Positions 1 to 13,900 of a DNA stretch of 64,000 bases are shown in pieces. Every line of letters begins with the position of its first letter. Position 1 is the stretch's first letter. The notes under the pieces were generated by a model. The model searched no databases. It was not told where the DNA came from and was given only the letters and a program-made list of their open reading frames with translations. The translations under genes and the position numbers were made by a program. The DNA is from Oscillospiraceae bacterium. Lineage in GTDB: Bacteria; Bacillota; Clostridia; Oscillospirales; Ruminococcaceae. The DNA lies in assembly GCA_017396665.1 (NCBI GenBank), contig JAFQLH010000077.1, positions 1-64,000 on the forward strand. Direction: 5' to 3'.

Positions 1-1884
<1,884 letters not shown>

Positions 1885-1896
1885 AAAAGACGCTCC

Positions 1897-3411
1897 TTAC
1901 TTAGTACTTAAAAACTTTTTGCCAAACTCAACAAGAACTTCTTTAAGGGCCTCCTCGTTTTCTTTTGTGAGGTCCTTAGTATCAAGAATTGACTGATAAA
2001 TTGAGTTATGTGTTGTTTCGATATAGTCAAAAAGCTCTCTCTGATACTCTTCGATATCAGAAACCGCAATCTCAGACAGATAATTATTAACAACGGCATA
2101 AATAATTACAACCTGCTGTTCAACTCTGAGCGGTGCATTTCTTCCCTGCTTTAAAACTTCAACGATTCTTTCACCCTGAGCAAGTCTGTCCTTGGTGTCT
2201 TTATCAAGGTCAGAACCAAACTGAGAGAACGACTGGAGCTCTCTGTACTGTGAATACAGGAGCTTGAGTGAGCCGGATACCTTTTTCATAGCTTTAATCT
2301 GAGCCGAACCGCCAACTCTTGATACGGAGATACCAGGGTTAACGGCAGGTCTTATACCGGAATAGAAAAGCTCAGTTTCAAGGAATATCTGACCGTCTGT
2401 AATTGAAATAACGTTTGTAGGGATATAAGCAGAAACGTCACCCGCCTGCGTTTCGATAATAGGAAGCGCAGTAAGTGTACCTCCGCCGTAATCCTCATTA
2501 AGGCTGCAAGCTCTTTCAAGGAGTCTTGAGTGGAGATAGAAAACGTCACCCGGATAAGCTTCTCTACCTGTTGGTCTCTGGAGAAGAAGCGACATAGTTC
2601 TGTAAGCAACAGCATGCTTGGAGAGGTCGTCATAAACGCAGAGAACGTCCTTGCCCTGGAGCATGAAGTGTTCACCCATAGCACAGCCGGAGTATGGTGA
2701 GATATACTGGAGTGGTGCAAGCTCGGAAGCAGTTGCAGCTACAACGATTGTATATTCCATAGCGCCTGCTTTCTCGAGAGTTTCGACAACATTTGCTACA
2801 GTAGAACGCTTCTGTCCTATTGCAACATAGATACAGATAACATCCTTGCCCTTCTGATTGATAATTGTATCGAGGGCAATAGCTGTTTTACCTGTCTGTC
2901 TGTCACCGATGATAAGCTCACGTTGTCCACGTCCGATAGGAATCATTGAGTCAATTGCCTTGATACCTGTCTGGAGCGGTCGGCTTACAGATTTTCTTGT
3001 TATAACACCAAAAGCAGGTGTTTCGATTGGTCTTGTTTCAGTTGTAAGAACAGGGCCCTTTCCGTCGATAGGTTCACCGAGTGCATTAACAACACGTCCC
3101 AGGAGCTCCTCACCGACAGGAACAGAAACGATTTTTCCTGTTCTCTTTACCTGTGTACCCTCCTTGATATCCTCATCAGAGCCAAGCAATACGGCACCGA
3201 CAAAGTTTGTTTCAAGGTTAAGGGCCATTCCGTACACGCCGCAATCAAACTCAAGCAGCTCACCGCTCATACAGTTATCGAGTCCGTGTATCTTTGAGAT
3301 ACCGTCACCGACAGTAACAACTGTACCAACGTCTGCAAGCTCAAGCTTACTGCGGTAGTTCTTTATTTGATGCTTTATGATATCGGTAATATCATCAGGT
3401 CGAAGATTCAT
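1897..3411 (-). CDS. atpA: F-type ATP synthase subunit alpha
   Basis: Non-catalytic nucleotide-binding subunit of F1. It has 504 residues, the normal length, with a beta-barrel domain, the P-loop GDRQTGKT at 169-176, and the [19 protein letters not shown] and [10 protein letters not shown] stretches typical of alpha chains. It lies between atpH (17 bp upstream) and atpG in the standard B-E-F-H-A-G-D order. A long open frame on the opposite strand (2858-3358) is a codon-bias shadow and has no ribosome binding site. Confidence 0.98.
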   Translation of the reverse strand: MNLRPDDITDIIKHQIKNYRSKLELADVGTVVTVGDGISKIHGLDNCMSGELLEFDCGVYGMALNLETNFVGAVLLGSDEDIKEGTQVKRTGKIVSVPVGEELLGRVVNALGEPIDGKGPVLTTETRPIETPAFGVITRKSVSRPLQTGIKAIDSMIPIGRGQRELIIGDRQTGKTAIALDTIINQKGKDVICIYVAIGQKRSTVANVVETLEKAGAMEYTIVVAATASELAPLQYISPYSGCAMGEHFMLQGKDVLCVYDDLSKHAVAYRTMSLLLQRPTGREAYPGDVFYLHSRLLERACSLNEDYGGGTLTALPIIETQAGDVSAYIPTNVISITDGQIFLETELFYSGIRPAVNPGISVSRVGGSAQIKAMKKVSGSLKLLYSQYRELQSFSQFGSDLDKDTKDRLAQGERIVEVLKQGRNAPLRVEQQVVIIYAVVNNYLSEIAVSDIEEYQRELFDYIETTHNSIYQSILDTKDLTKENEEALKEVLVEFGKKFLSTK

Positions 3412-3428
3412 AATATTTCTTACCTTTC

Positions 3429-3971
3429 TTATGCAATAACGCTGTCTATGCTGCTTTTGATATCAGCAAGCTTTCTTCTGAGGCTTCCGTCAATCTGCTT
3501 ATTGTCATATTTAATGACAATGCCTCCAAGAAGCTTTTCATCAATCTTGGTATCAAGGATTACCTGCTTGTTAAGCTGTTTTGAAAGCTTATCCTTTAGC
3601 TTCTGGACAAGTCTTTCACTCAATTGGGCAGTTGTAATGACCTCTACTTCAACAATACCAATATGTTCAAAATAAAGCTTCTTGAATTCAAGAAAGATTT
3701 CGCCGAAGTTTATGAGTCTTCCGTTCTCAGTAAGAACGCACATGAAGTTTAAGACAACATCAGAGACCTTGCCCTCAAAAACCTCACAAATCATTTTCAG
3801 CTTTTCTTCCTTTGTTATAGTCGGAAGACTTGCAAGGACCGCATACTCTTCATTATCATCAAATACACCGTTTATCACCTTAAGCTGTTCATAGCTATCG
3901 GTCAATGTATCAGATTCACAGCAAAGTGAAAAAAGCGCCAATGCATAGTTTTTAACAAACTGCTCAGTCAT
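3429..3971 (-). CDS. atpH: F-type ATP synthase subunit delta
   Basis: Peripheral-stalk protein that ties F1 to the b subunits. It has 180 residues; the helical N-terminal domain begins [13 protein letters not shown], and the C-terminal part has the characteristic [40 protein letters not shown] pattern ending in a short helix. Its start overlaps the atpF stop by 8 bp, which suggests translational coupling inside the operon. Confidence 0.95.
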   Translation of the reverse strand: MTEQFVKNYALALFSLCCESDTLTDSYEQLKVINGVFDDNEEYAVLASLPTITKEEKLKMICEVFEGKVSDVVLNFMCVLTENGRLINFGEIFLEFKKLYFEHIGIVEVEVITTAQLSERLVQKLKDKLSKQLNKQVILDTKIDEKLLGGIVIKYDNKQIDGSLRRKLADIKSSIDSVIA

Positions 3972-4479
3972 TTAATTCACCAACGTTATCAATAAAAGAT
4001 TCAATCAGTCTTTCGTTATCTTCACTCTTGATATTCTTTTCTACGAGTGTCTCAGCAACACTGAAAGCAATATCAGTAATCTCATTCTTAACAGAATTTA
4101 CAGCACGCTTCTTTTCACGCTCAGCTTCATTATGAGCTTTTTCAACGATGCTTTTAGCTTCGACCTTTGCTTCGTCGATAATCTGCTCACTTCTTGCCTG
4201 AGCCTTTACTGTGCTTTCTCGTATGATATTTGCAGACTCTTCCTTTGCAGAAGAAAGCCTATCGTTATACTCTGCCTCAAGGGCATTGGCACGACGCTTC
4301 ACTTCATCCGCTTCTTCAAATGAATCAGCAATATCCTTTTGTCTGTCTTCGATTACCTTATTGACACGCTTGAAAAGAACCAATTTGAAAATCAAAAATA
4401 AAATAAATAAGTTTATCAGCGTAGCGATGATTGTTGTCGGGTCTATGCTGATAAAGTCGGTTACCTTAGCGTATGGCAT
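3964..4479 (-). CDS. atpF: F-type ATP synthase subunit b
   Basis: Membrane-anchored stator stalk. The 171 residues show one N-terminal transmembrane helix (about residues 14-34, IIATLINLFILFLIFKLVLF) followed by a long charged, alanine-rich coiled coil (EADEVKRRANALEAEYNDRL and onward), the usual b-subunit plan. It lies between atpE and atpH and overlaps atpH by 8 bp. Confidence 0.94.
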   Translation of the reverse strand: MPYAKVTDFISIDPTTIIATLINLFILFLIFKLVLFKRVNKVIEDRQKDIADSFEEADEVKRRANALEAEYNDRLSSAKEESANIIRESTVKAQARSEQIIDEAKVEAKSIVEKAHNEAEREKKRAVNSVKNEITDIAFSVAETLVEKNIKSEDNERLIESFIDNVGELND

Positions 4480-4504
4480 ATTGTACTCCTTAGCTTATTA
4501 TTGA

Positions 4505-5487
<983 letters not shown>

Positions 5488-5507
<20 letters not shown>

Positions 5508-5916
5508 TACCTCTCTTAAAAAAGAAAAAGTGATTTATCATTAAAGCTATTCTAGGAAAAAACTGCGGTAGCAGTACTCCGATAGGATTGATAAAACTTA
5601 CCATATAGCCTATCCAGCAAAGGATAAACAGTCCGCCAAGTCTTACGGCGTAGCAGGAAAACATCTTTCGCTTTGCTGCCTTTTTATCTTTAAGCGTTGT
5701 CGCCCTGCAGACAGTTAAAGCAAGATAGCAATAACAAAAGACGAGGTAAACATAACCAATTATCATCCCGATTAGCATTGAAAGCTCAAAGCCCCATATA
5801 AGTGTAATAAGGAACGATGCAACGCTCATTACGGCGCTACCCTTTAAAATAACTGAAAGCTCGTTACTCATGGGAGAGTTTTTGAGTGTGTTCAAACAAT
5901 TTCCAAATACTCTCAT
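5488..5916 (-). CDS. AtpI-like small membrane protein leading the ATP synthase operon
   Basis: Small membrane protein at the position where AtpI/UncI usually sits, first in the operon. I take the ATG at 5916 (MRVFGNCLNTL, 142 residues) because GGTGGAG lies directly upstream and the promoter start is near 5970; a longer frame would start inside the promoter. It shows about four hydrophobic segments and no motif beyond that. AtpI family members help assemble the c-ring in some bacteria. Identity rests on position and topology more than on sequence. Confidence 0.7.
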
Positions 5917-5976
5917 ACTCCACCGCCGAACATAATTATTTTTCCGCTTACAAATATAATCATACACATATAAATT

Positions 5977-6005
5977 ATTATACAATATTCTTTGTGAAAA
6001 GTCAA
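5977..6005 (-). promoter_or_regulatory. Sigma-A promoter of the ATP synthase operon
   Basis: On the minus strand TTGACT (6000-6005) and TATAAT (5977-5982) are separated by exactly 17 bp. The predicted transcript starts near 5970 and has a leader of about 55 nt before the atpI-like ATG at 5916. Confidence 0.9.
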
Positions 6006-6030
6006 TGTACTTTGCTTAGAATATACAAAT

Positions 6031-6059
6031 AAATCCTTCCTTAATTTAAGGAAGGATTT
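6031..6059 (-). terminator. Rho-independent terminator of degV
   Basis: Near-perfect inverted repeat AAATCCTTCC/GGAAGGATTT directly after the degV stop codon. On the minus strand it is followed by a T-rich tail. It separates degV from the ATP synthase promoter. Confidence 0.85.
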
Positions 6060-6063
6060 TAAA

Positions 6064-6909
6064 CTACTTTCTGATATAGAGTATACCAAGTGTACCTGCA
6101 CCGCAATGCGTACAAACAGTTGCTCCTGCGTCTGTTACAAGAATTTCAGAGAAAGGCTGATACTTCTTTACTTCATTAACTGCGAGCTCAACAAGACTTT
6201 CATCCATAGGCGAATGTGTAACAAAAATTCTGTTAAGCTGAATGTTATCCTTACCCTCAAGTCTTGCGGCAACATACTGAGGAATAACCTTGTTAAGATT
6301 ACCTCTGAACTTCTTGCCTACACCCATAGCGCCATCTTTAACATCAATACAAGGCTTAAGATTGAGAAGGTTTGCACCGAGAGCTGCAAGTGCTGAGCAT
6401 CGACCGCCCTTTCTGAGATTATCAAGCTTATTGATTACAAAGCTTGCATCAACTCTCGTCTTAAGCTCTTCGAGGCAATCTACGATTTCCTGCGCAGACT
6501 TCCCCTCTGCTATCATTTCAGCCGCAACGATTACCAGATGTCCCGAGCCGGTAGAAAGATTATAGCTATCAACAGGATACAAGCCATCAAGTTCCTGTGC
6601 AGCAAGGCGACAATTCTGATAACACGAACTGAACTTACTGCTTATGTTAATATGAATAACCTTATAGCCGTCATCGATGTATGGCTTAAATATATCAATA
6701 TAAGTCTGTACAGAAACTGCTGATGTTTTCGGGAGTACGTCGAGTTTTTCAGAAAGCTCTGTTAGCTTTGCTCCATTGATATTCACAGTATCTAAATACT
6801 CGTTATCGCCTATAGTAACATGGAGAGGCACGATGCCTATATCATACTTTTTATATAATTCCTCGCTTAAATCTGCAGTTGAATCGCAGAAGACTTTAAT
6901 CTTGTCCAT
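6064..6909 (-). CDS. DegV family fatty-acid-binding protein (FakB-like)
   Basis: DegV proteins bind a fatty acid and present it to the FakA kinase for phosphorylation. The chosen start MDKIKVF (6909, 281 residues) has GGAGGG six bases upstream; a longer frame adds ten residues. Family marks are DSTADL near the N-terminus, the PLHVTIGDNEY segment, SGTGHLVIVAAEMI-type helices (here NLSTGSGHLVIVAAEM) and the C-terminal GAGTLGI. A stand-alone domain resembling the C-terminus of FakA is encoded at 26155-26406, so a FakA/FakB-type lipid pathway may exist in the cell. No neighbour indicates its ligand. Confidence 0.92.
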   Translation of the reverse strand: MDKIKVFCDSTADLSEELYKKYDIGIVPLHVTIGDNEYLDTVNINGAKLTELSEKLDVLPKTSAVSVQTYIDIFKPYIDDGYKVIHINISSKFSSCYQNCRLAAQELDGLYPVDSYNLSTGSGHLVIVAAEMIAEGKSAQEIVDCLEELKTRVDASFVINKLDNLRKGGRCSALAALGANLLNLKPCIDVKDGAMGVGKKFRGNLNKVIPQYVAARLEGKDNIQLNRIFVTHSPMDESLVELAVNEVKKYQPFSEILVTDAGATVCTHCGAGTLGILYIRK

Positions 6910-7019
6910 TTGACCCTCCGAAACAATTGATATAAACATAATATAATATTTGACAAATTAATTCAACGTAATAATGTCTTTATTTTATTAACATTTTGTT
7001 TATTCTATTGTTATAATCA

Positions 7020-9797
7020 TTAACTTAATTCCACCTTGATTGTACCAACACCAAGCGAATTTTTGCTAACAATAATCTTCTTGTCTATTCTTGATTTAAG
7101 CTCCGATACATGAGAAATTATGCCGACAAGCTTGTTACCTTCTGACAATGTAAGCAATGCATTTATTGCTTCATTAAGGACATTATCGCTAAGACTACCA
7201 AAGCCCTCATCTATAAACATTGTACTTATTTCAATCCCCGCAGATGAAGACTGGATTTCGTCAGACATTCCAAGTGCTAAAGATAATGAAGCCAGGAAGC
7301 TTTCACCGCCCGACAGGCTGGCTACACTTCTTCTTGTTCTGTTGTAATGGTCGATTATCTCAAGCTCAAGCCCCGACTGCCCCTGACCGGAGAAATTTGA
7401 CTCCTGTCTGAAAAGCTCATAGTGACCGCTTGTCATCTTCATAAATCTGATGTTAGCTCGTCTTATTATTCTGTCAAAGTAACTTGTCTGGACATAAGTT
7501 TCAAGCATAAGTCTTTGCTTCTGTTTAAGCTTTCCGTTGGCGGTTGTACTAAGCGGATGGACAATCTCATACTCACGAAGATTCTTGTTCAGCTCCTCGC
7601 ACAGTAGCAAGAGGGACTTTTTAATCTGCAGATTACTAAGCAGGATACCTGAAAGACGTGTTATTTTTGCATCAAGCTCGCTTGATTCTTCTGAAAGCTT
7701 GTCCAATGCCTTTTCGAAGTACTCGGGATTCTTTTCTCCGTTATAGTTGTTGTTCTCCTTGAGGGAGGCAAGACTTCCCTTCTGTGTATTTATGTTTTCA
7801 GAAAGAGCATTGATTCTTTCCGAAAGCTTCTGAGCATCAAGCTTACATCTGTTAACTTCAGCCTTAATGTCAGAAATGTACTTTTCAGCTTCTGATAGGT
7901 TCTTGAACTCAAGCTTTCTTCTGAGAATATCTGAACGTTCTTCGCTAAATCTGATGCTTGTTTCAAGAGCTGAAGCTTGCTTTTTGTCTTCAACTATCGA
8001 CACGTTGATTCGCTCGATTTTCTTTAAATAGTCCGCAAGAAGCTTTTCGCAGGAAACCTTTCTTGCTCTATCATTTTCGAGCTTTTTAACCGATTCAGAA
8101 AGTCGATTTTTCTCATAATGATTCTGTTCAATCGCAGCTGAAACATCTGAAAAAATCGTTCTGTCTGAGACATCCGTATCTGAATATTCCTTTGAAAGAA
8201 GCTCAGAGCCTGTGCTTTTGAGCTCAGCGAGAAGGCCGTTTGCTCTTGATGAAAGCTGTTGAGCAAGCTTTGATTTGCTGTCACTATCGGAGATTGCATT
8301 ATCACGCTTCCTCTTTGCATTATCAACCTCTGACTGGGTAGGAACATCTTCTCTTGAAGCAGCAGGCTTTGGATGTGCAAGAGAGCCACACACGGGACAA
8401 GGAGAGTTTTCTTCAAGCTTTGAAGCAAGTATTCCTGCTTGACCGTCAAGGTACAATCCCAGCAAAGCGTCGTATTCTGCGATACGGCTCTGCATTATTT
8501 CCTTGGCTTTATTATGCTGCAAACGTGCATCTGTATATTCTGAGTAGGCTGTAAGGAAGCTACCGGCGATACTATCAAGCTTTTCAAGCCTTGCAGTCTT
8601 TTCAATACATTTTTCAAGCAGGGCTTCTTCCTTTGCAATAGCTACATCAATTTCTGAAAGAGAAGCAATTTCTGCTTCTGTCTTATTCTTATCGGCAGAA
8701 ATAATTTTTAGGCCAGCATCGAGCTCTGCAAGCTCTGACTGAAGTTTATTATACTCTGTGTTATACTTTAAAATACCGGCAGATAATGCTTCAAGCTCCT
8801 TGTAGTCACCGATTGACTGCTCAACCTTTGCAGCCTTCAAAGATAGCTCTTCGCACTTATCAAGTGCCTCCTGTGAGTGAATCTGCTGCTGTTTAAGCTG
8901 TCGCATAAGTTCGTTATTTTCAGAAAGCTTTTCTTCAGCTACACTAATTTTGCGACAATTATCGACGTACTTTTTGAACTGCTCATACTGTGCCTTAAGA
9001 GCAACATTCTGCTCGTCGTTTTTAGCCTTCTTATCCTTTAATTCCTTTAACTGAACACCAGCTTCCTCATTAATCTTATCTATAAGGTCCAATGTTTCGA
9101 GTTCAGAGAGCATTTCATTTGAAAGCTCATCAAGCTCTTGCAAATACTGAGTATCATCGCATGCACAAATGCCTTTGCAGAGCGTTGAAATATTGCTTTT
9201 GATAGTTTCACGTTGTCTTGTATTCTGAGATTCAGCGATAGATAGAAGCTCCTGAAGTTTATTATATCTCACGGTATTGAAAATCTTTCTGAGAATATCC
9301 TGTCTGTCCTTTGTCGAAGACATAAGAAGTTTTTTAAACTCGCCCTGTGCAATCATAGAAACCTGAGCAAACTGGTCCTTATCTAGTCGAAGGAGCTCTT
9401 CAATAGCTTTATTTACAGTTGTAACGGAAGAAACCTTTGTTGAATCAGGCTTATGAAACTCAACATCATTGGTTATTTTCTGTTTGCCGTCCTTAGAAAC
9501 GCTTGTTGAAATCGTTCTTCTTATTTTGTAGTTTTCTTTATTATGGGTAAACTCGAGCACTACCTCGGTATTAACCTTAGGCTCGGCATACTTGCTTCTC
9601 ATCATATGAGGCTTTCTGTCGTTACCGCTGAGCTCTCCGTACAATGCAAAGCAGATAGCGTCAAATATCGTTGTCTTTCCAGCGCCGGTATCACCTGTGA
9701 TTAGATATATGCCGTCGTCACCGAGAACTGTAAAATCGACTTCCGTTTTATCTGCATACGGGCCGAACGCTGTCATTGTGAGCTTTATCGGTTTCAT
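7020..9797 (-). CDS. sbcC: Exonuclease SbcC, SMC-like ATPase
   Basis: Rad50-type ATPase of the SbcCD nuclease, which opens DNA hairpins and processes double-strand breaks. It has 925 residues. Walker A GDTGAGKT is at 35-42. Two long coiled-coil arms flank the zinc-hook CPVC near residue 465 (CPVCGSLAHPKP). The ABC signature LSGGESF is near 829, and the Walker B region FIDEGFGSL follows. The ATG overlaps the end of sbcD by 4 bp, so the pair is translationally coupled. It is the last gene of the long run that starts at murD; no clear terminator follows it. Confidence 0.96.
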   Translation of the reverse strand: MKPIKLTMTAFGPYADKTEVDFTVLGDDGIYLITGDTGAGKTTIFDAICFALYGELSGNDRKPHMMRSKYAEPKVNTEVVLEFTHNKENYKIRRTISTSVSKDGKQKITNDVEFHKPDSTKVSSVTTVNKAIEELLRLDKDQFAQVSMIAQGEFKKLLMSSTKDRQDILRKIFNTVRYNKLQELLSIAESQNTRQRETIKSNISTLCKGICACDDTQYLQELDELSNEMLSELETLDLIDKINEEAGVQLKELKDKKAKNDEQNVALKAQYEQFKKYVDNCRKISVAEEKLSENNELMRQLKQQQIHSQEALDKCEELSLKAAKVEQSIGDYKELEALSAGILKYNTEYNKLQSELAELDAGLKIISADKNKTEAEIASLSEIDVAIAKEEALLEKCIEKTARLEKLDSIAGSFLTAYSEYTDARLQHNKAKEIMQSRIAEYDALLGLYLDGQAGILASKLEENSPCPVCGSLAHPKPAASREDVPTQSEVDNAKRKRDNAISDSDSKSKLAQQLSSRANGLLAELKSTGSELLSKEYSDTDVSDRTIFSDVSAAIEQNHYEKNRLSESVKKLENDRARKVSCEKLLADYLKKIERINVSIVEDKKQASALETSIRFSEERSDILRRKLEFKNLSEAEKYISDIKAEVNRCKLDAQKLSERINALSENINTQKGSLASLKENNNYNGEKNPEYFEKALDKLSEESSELDAKITRLSGILLSNLQIKKSLLLLCEELNKNLREYEIVHPLSTTANGKLKQKQRLMLETYVQTSYFDRIIRRANIRFMKMTSGHYELFRQESNFSGQGQSGLELEIIDHYNRTRRSVASLSGGESFLASLSLALGMSDEIQSSSAGIEISTMFIDEGFGSLSDNVLNEAINALLTLSEGNKLVGIISHVSELKSRIDKKIIVSKNSLGVGTIKVELS

Positions 9798-10939
9798 ACA
9801 TCTTCACCCCACAATTTAGATATAAGTTCATTTGAATAGTTAATCTGCTCTTGTGTCATAGGTTTGCCGTTCTGTGCTTCAAAAAGCTCGCAGAAATACT
9901 CGATTGGCAGTTTCTTTTTTGTAGAATCAGACGCTATAACTCCCACTTCGCTTCTTGTCCTTGTGTTGTCATATTTAACGCTGAGAATCCTTGGGTATAT
10001 AGAACGAAGTAAAGCTGCTGCATCGGGAACATCTTCTTCGTCAGTAAGAACAAAGCTTATGTAATCCTCCTGACTGAACTCGCCGCTTGTATAGAAGCTT
10101 CTGTCGGTAAGCTTATCATAATCCCCTTTTATTACACGAAGCTCGTGAAGGGGCTTGAGGTCAATATAGCTGAGCTTGAGGTTTCCCTTTTCGCAAAGCT
10201 CTCCTATAATAACAATCTTCTGATTGTTTGCCTCAGAAACAGAATACTTCAGCGGAGTACCGCAATACCGGATACTATCCTTTCCGTTAACTCGCTGGTG
10301 AGTATGGAGGTGTCCGAGTGCGACATAATCAAAGCCGTCAAACACTTCTCCGTCAACGTTATCAAGTCCACCGACGTTAATCTGCTCTGAATCACAACGC
10401 ACAGAGCCTGTTACATACTGGTGTGACAGAATGATATTTCTTTCGGAATAGTCTATGCCAATGTTTGAAATTGCCGTTTTTATTGCGTCTGTATATGAAT
10501 TGATTTCATCATCGGGGAAAAATGCTCTGACATTGACAGGCTTAACAAACGGAAGCAGATATACATTCACAACACCGTATTCATCATTTACAGAAAAACT
10601 TCTGACTGTACCGTCGTATGTGTTCGACACATATATTTTGCTGTCAGACAGCATTGATGAAGCAAAGGAAACTCTGTATGACGAGTCATGGTTACCGCTT
10701 ATGACAGCGACGTTTACACCAAGCTCATGGAAACGTGTGAGCAGCCAGTCATAAAGAGCAAAGCTCTCCTCAGACGGAGCAGATTTGTCATACACGTCGC
10801 CGGCAATCAGAACAGTATCAATTTGTTCGTTCTTTGCAATATCGAGTATTTGCTCAAATATATATCTCTGGTCGTCAATTAACGAAAAATCATTCAGTCT
10901 TATACCTATGTGAAGGTCAGACAAATGCATAAATTTCAA
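9794..10939 (-). CDS. sbcD: Exonuclease SbcD, Mre11-type phosphoesterase (TTG start)
   Basis: Nuclease subunit of SbcCD. It has 381 residues with the metallophosphoesterase motifs HLSDLHIG, IAGDVYD, ISGNHDSS and GHLHTH. The TTG at 10939 is preferred: AGGGGGTG lies about seven bases upstream, and the product begins MKFMHLSDLHIG like known SbcD proteins. The ATG at 10930 would leave only two residues before the first motif and is spaced too far from the ribosome binding site. It follows dnaE by 18 bp. Confidence 0.96.
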   Translation of the reverse strand: MKFMHLSDLHIGIRLNDFSLIDDQRYIFEQILDIAKNEQIDTVLIAGDVYDKSAPSEESFALYDWLLTRFHELGVNVAVISGNHDSSYRVSFASSMLSDSKIYVSNTYDGTVRSFSVNDEYGVVNVYLLPFVKPVNVRAFFPDDEINSYTDAIKTAISNIGIDYSERNIILSHQYVTGSVRCDSEQINVGGLDNVDGEVFDGFDYVALGHLHTHQRVNGKDSIRYCGTPLKYSVSEANNQKIVIIGELCEKGNLKLSYIDLKPLHELRVIKGDYDKLTDRSFYTSGEFSQEDYISFVLTDEEDVPDAAALLRSIYPRILSVKYDNTRTRSEVGVIASDSTKKKLPIEYFCELFEAQNGKPMTQEQINYSNELISKLWGEDV

Positions 10940-10957
10940 TTACTTCACCCCCTTATG

Positions 10958-13900
10958 TCATTTAAAAGCTACGTTGTCATTACCTAAAAGCTGCTGAAGC
11001 TCTTCAAGGATGCTATTTGATAATCTTATACCGCTTACACCCTTGAGAGTTACAGACTTCTTTATATCGCTGAAGTAGAACACAAGCGGTGTATCACCAA
11101 TGTTCTCGGCTACAAGCTTATTAAGCTTTTTCTTAAGGTCCTCATCTGTACTTTTAAGCTTAAGATATAGCTGTCTTGATAATGCTTTTTCACAATACTG
11201 CTGAGCAGACATAATCTCGTCTGCTATAATCTTTGGTTCTTCCTCATCCTTTAGTGAAATATGGCCCTTTATCACAAGCGGTATTTTCTTTTCAAGAAGA
11301 GGTTTTGCGTGTATATAAACCTTCGGGAAGACAATTACTTCTGCGATACCTGTCATATCCTCAAAGGCTGTAAAGCACATTCTGTCTCCCGACTTTGAAT
11401 TATGAAGCTTTATTGACTGAAGCATAGCTATTACTGTTACATTGTCGCCATCGTTGTAGCCTGAATCCTCTCTGACAATTCTTCCTATGTCAGTTACTCT
11501 GCAAGCCCTTGTAACAGGTAAAAACGCTTCGATAGGATGTCCCGAAAAATAGATTCCGAGAGATTCCTTCTCCATAGACATAAGCTCGTCAGGAGTATAT
11601 TCATCCTCATAAGGAAATTCGTCGTTGATTCTGCTCTTTTCGTTGTCACCAAGCATTCCGAACAAATCAAGCTGACCTGTGAGGTTGTTCTTGCTTCGCT
11701 CAGATGCATCTCTGAGCAAATGCTCACAGCTATGCATCATTTGTTTTCGGTTGCTCTGACCCAAGCTATCAAAAGCACCGCTTCTGATAAGGGCTTCTGT
11801 TGCACGCAGATTTATAGACTCAGGCTTCATCCTAAAGCAGAAATCCGTAAGCGATACAAAACTTCCGTTTCTGTTTCTTTCTTCGATAATGTCGGTGATT
11901 ATTCCGCTGCCGAGTGTTTTTATTGCAAGCATACCGAAGCGTATATTTCCGTTTTCGGTAACAAAGCCAAGCTCACTTTTATTGATATCTACGCTTAGTA
12001 TCTGAACACCATTCTTTCTGGCACTTGAACAGTATCCGGAAAGCTTGTCCGAGCCATCGCTGATAACAGACGTCATAAGAGCCGCCATATATGCCGGATA
12101 GTAGTGACACTTAAGATACGCAGTCTGATAAGATATAGTTGCATATGCTGCGGCGTGTGACTTATTGAACGCATACGAAGCAAAGGAACTCATATCATCA
12201 AACAGCTCATTTGCGATTTCAGCACTTATTCCGTTTGCGACGCAGCCAACGCAATTGACTGAGCCATCTTCGTTTTTATCGCCGTAAATAAACGCATTTC
12301 GCTCAGCTTCAAGCACCTTTGCCTTCTTCTTTGCCATAGCACGTCTTACTATATCGGCCCTGCCATAAGAGTAGCCTGCAAGGCTTCTGAATATCTGCAT
12401 AACCTGTTCCTGATATACAATACAGCCATAGGTTACTTCAAGGATGGGCTTGAGCAGTGGGTGCTTGTATTTAATTGATGAGGGGTTGTGCTTATTTGAA
12501 ATATATGTTGAGATAGAATCCATTGGTCCGGGTCTGTAAAGAGAAATTATAGCGATAAGGTCTTCTATCTTCTCCGGCTGGAGTCTCATAATTGTCGAGG
12601 TCATTCCTGCACTTTCAAACTGGAACACTCCATCTGTATCGCCCTTTGAGAGCATATCAAAGACATCCTTGTCATCAAGCGGTATTTTCGCTATATCAAA
12701 GGACGGGATAGTTCTTCGTATTTCATTTTCACAATTTCTGATAACAGTCAGATTTCTAAGCCCTAAGAAGTCAAATTTCAAAAGTCCCATGCTTTCAAGG
12801 ACTGTCATTGTAAACTGTGTGGAAATCTGTCCGTCACGTGAAAACAGCGGAACATAGCTATCAACAGGGTCTTTGGTAATTACAATTCCTGCGGCGTGTG
12901 TTCCAACACTCTTAGGCATTCCCTCGATTTTCATAGCGGTATCTACAAGCTGTTTTACTCTGTCGTCGGCATCATACATTTCCTTAAGCTCAGGAGAGAG
13001 CTTGAGCGACTGTTTGAGAGAGACATCAAGCATTCTGGGAATCTTCTTAGCTACCTCGTCGGCAAGCTGATAAGAGAGATTCATGGCTCTCGCGGCATCT
13101 CTCACTGCCCCCCTTGCAGCCATTGTATTGAAGGTTGCAATCTGAGCAACATATTCGTTACCATATCTTCTTTTTACATAGTCAATAACGTCCTGTCTTC
13201 CATTGATACAGAAGTCAATATCGAAGTCAGGCATTGATACTCTTTCAGGATTTAAAAACCTTTCAAAGAGAAGCTCGTATTTAAGCGGGTCAATTCCCGT
13301 AATTCCGACACAATAGGCACAAAGACTTCCTGCACCGCTTCCTCTTCCGAGTCCTACAGGTATACCGTTTTGTTTTGCGTAGTTGGTAAAATCCCAGACT
13401 ATAAGAAAGTAGTCGATATAGCCCATCTTTTCTATAACAGAGAACTCATATTCAAGACGTTCTCTGGCTTTCTGGTTATCACTTCCGTATTTCTCACAGA
13501 GCCCCTTTTCGCAGAGCTCTCTGAAAAACTTCTTGTTATCAGAAACGTTCTGAAGAGTGAATTTAGGAAGCTTAATTTTACCGAATTCGAACTCTATATT
13601 ACACATTTCTGCGATTTTAACGGTGTTTGCAACTGCTCCCTCATACATAGAAAACAGCTCATTCATTTCATCGCCGGATTTTATATAGAACTCATCGGTC
13701 GGAAACTCAAGTGCCTTTGGGTCACCGAGTGTAGTTTTTGTTGCTATACAGACAAGGACCTGCTGCATATAAGCGTCTTCTTTAGTGAGATAATGAGCGT
13801 CATTTGTAGCAACAAGCCCGATTCCCGTTTCCTTTGAAAGGCGGTAAAGCAGGGGCAATATCTGCTTTTGCTCCTGAATATCGTGGTTTTGTATTTCTAT

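Noticed and set aside
2858..3358. 166-codon plus-strand frame opposite atpA
   Set aside because: Shadow of atpA; low-complexity Ser/Pro-rich product and no start signal.
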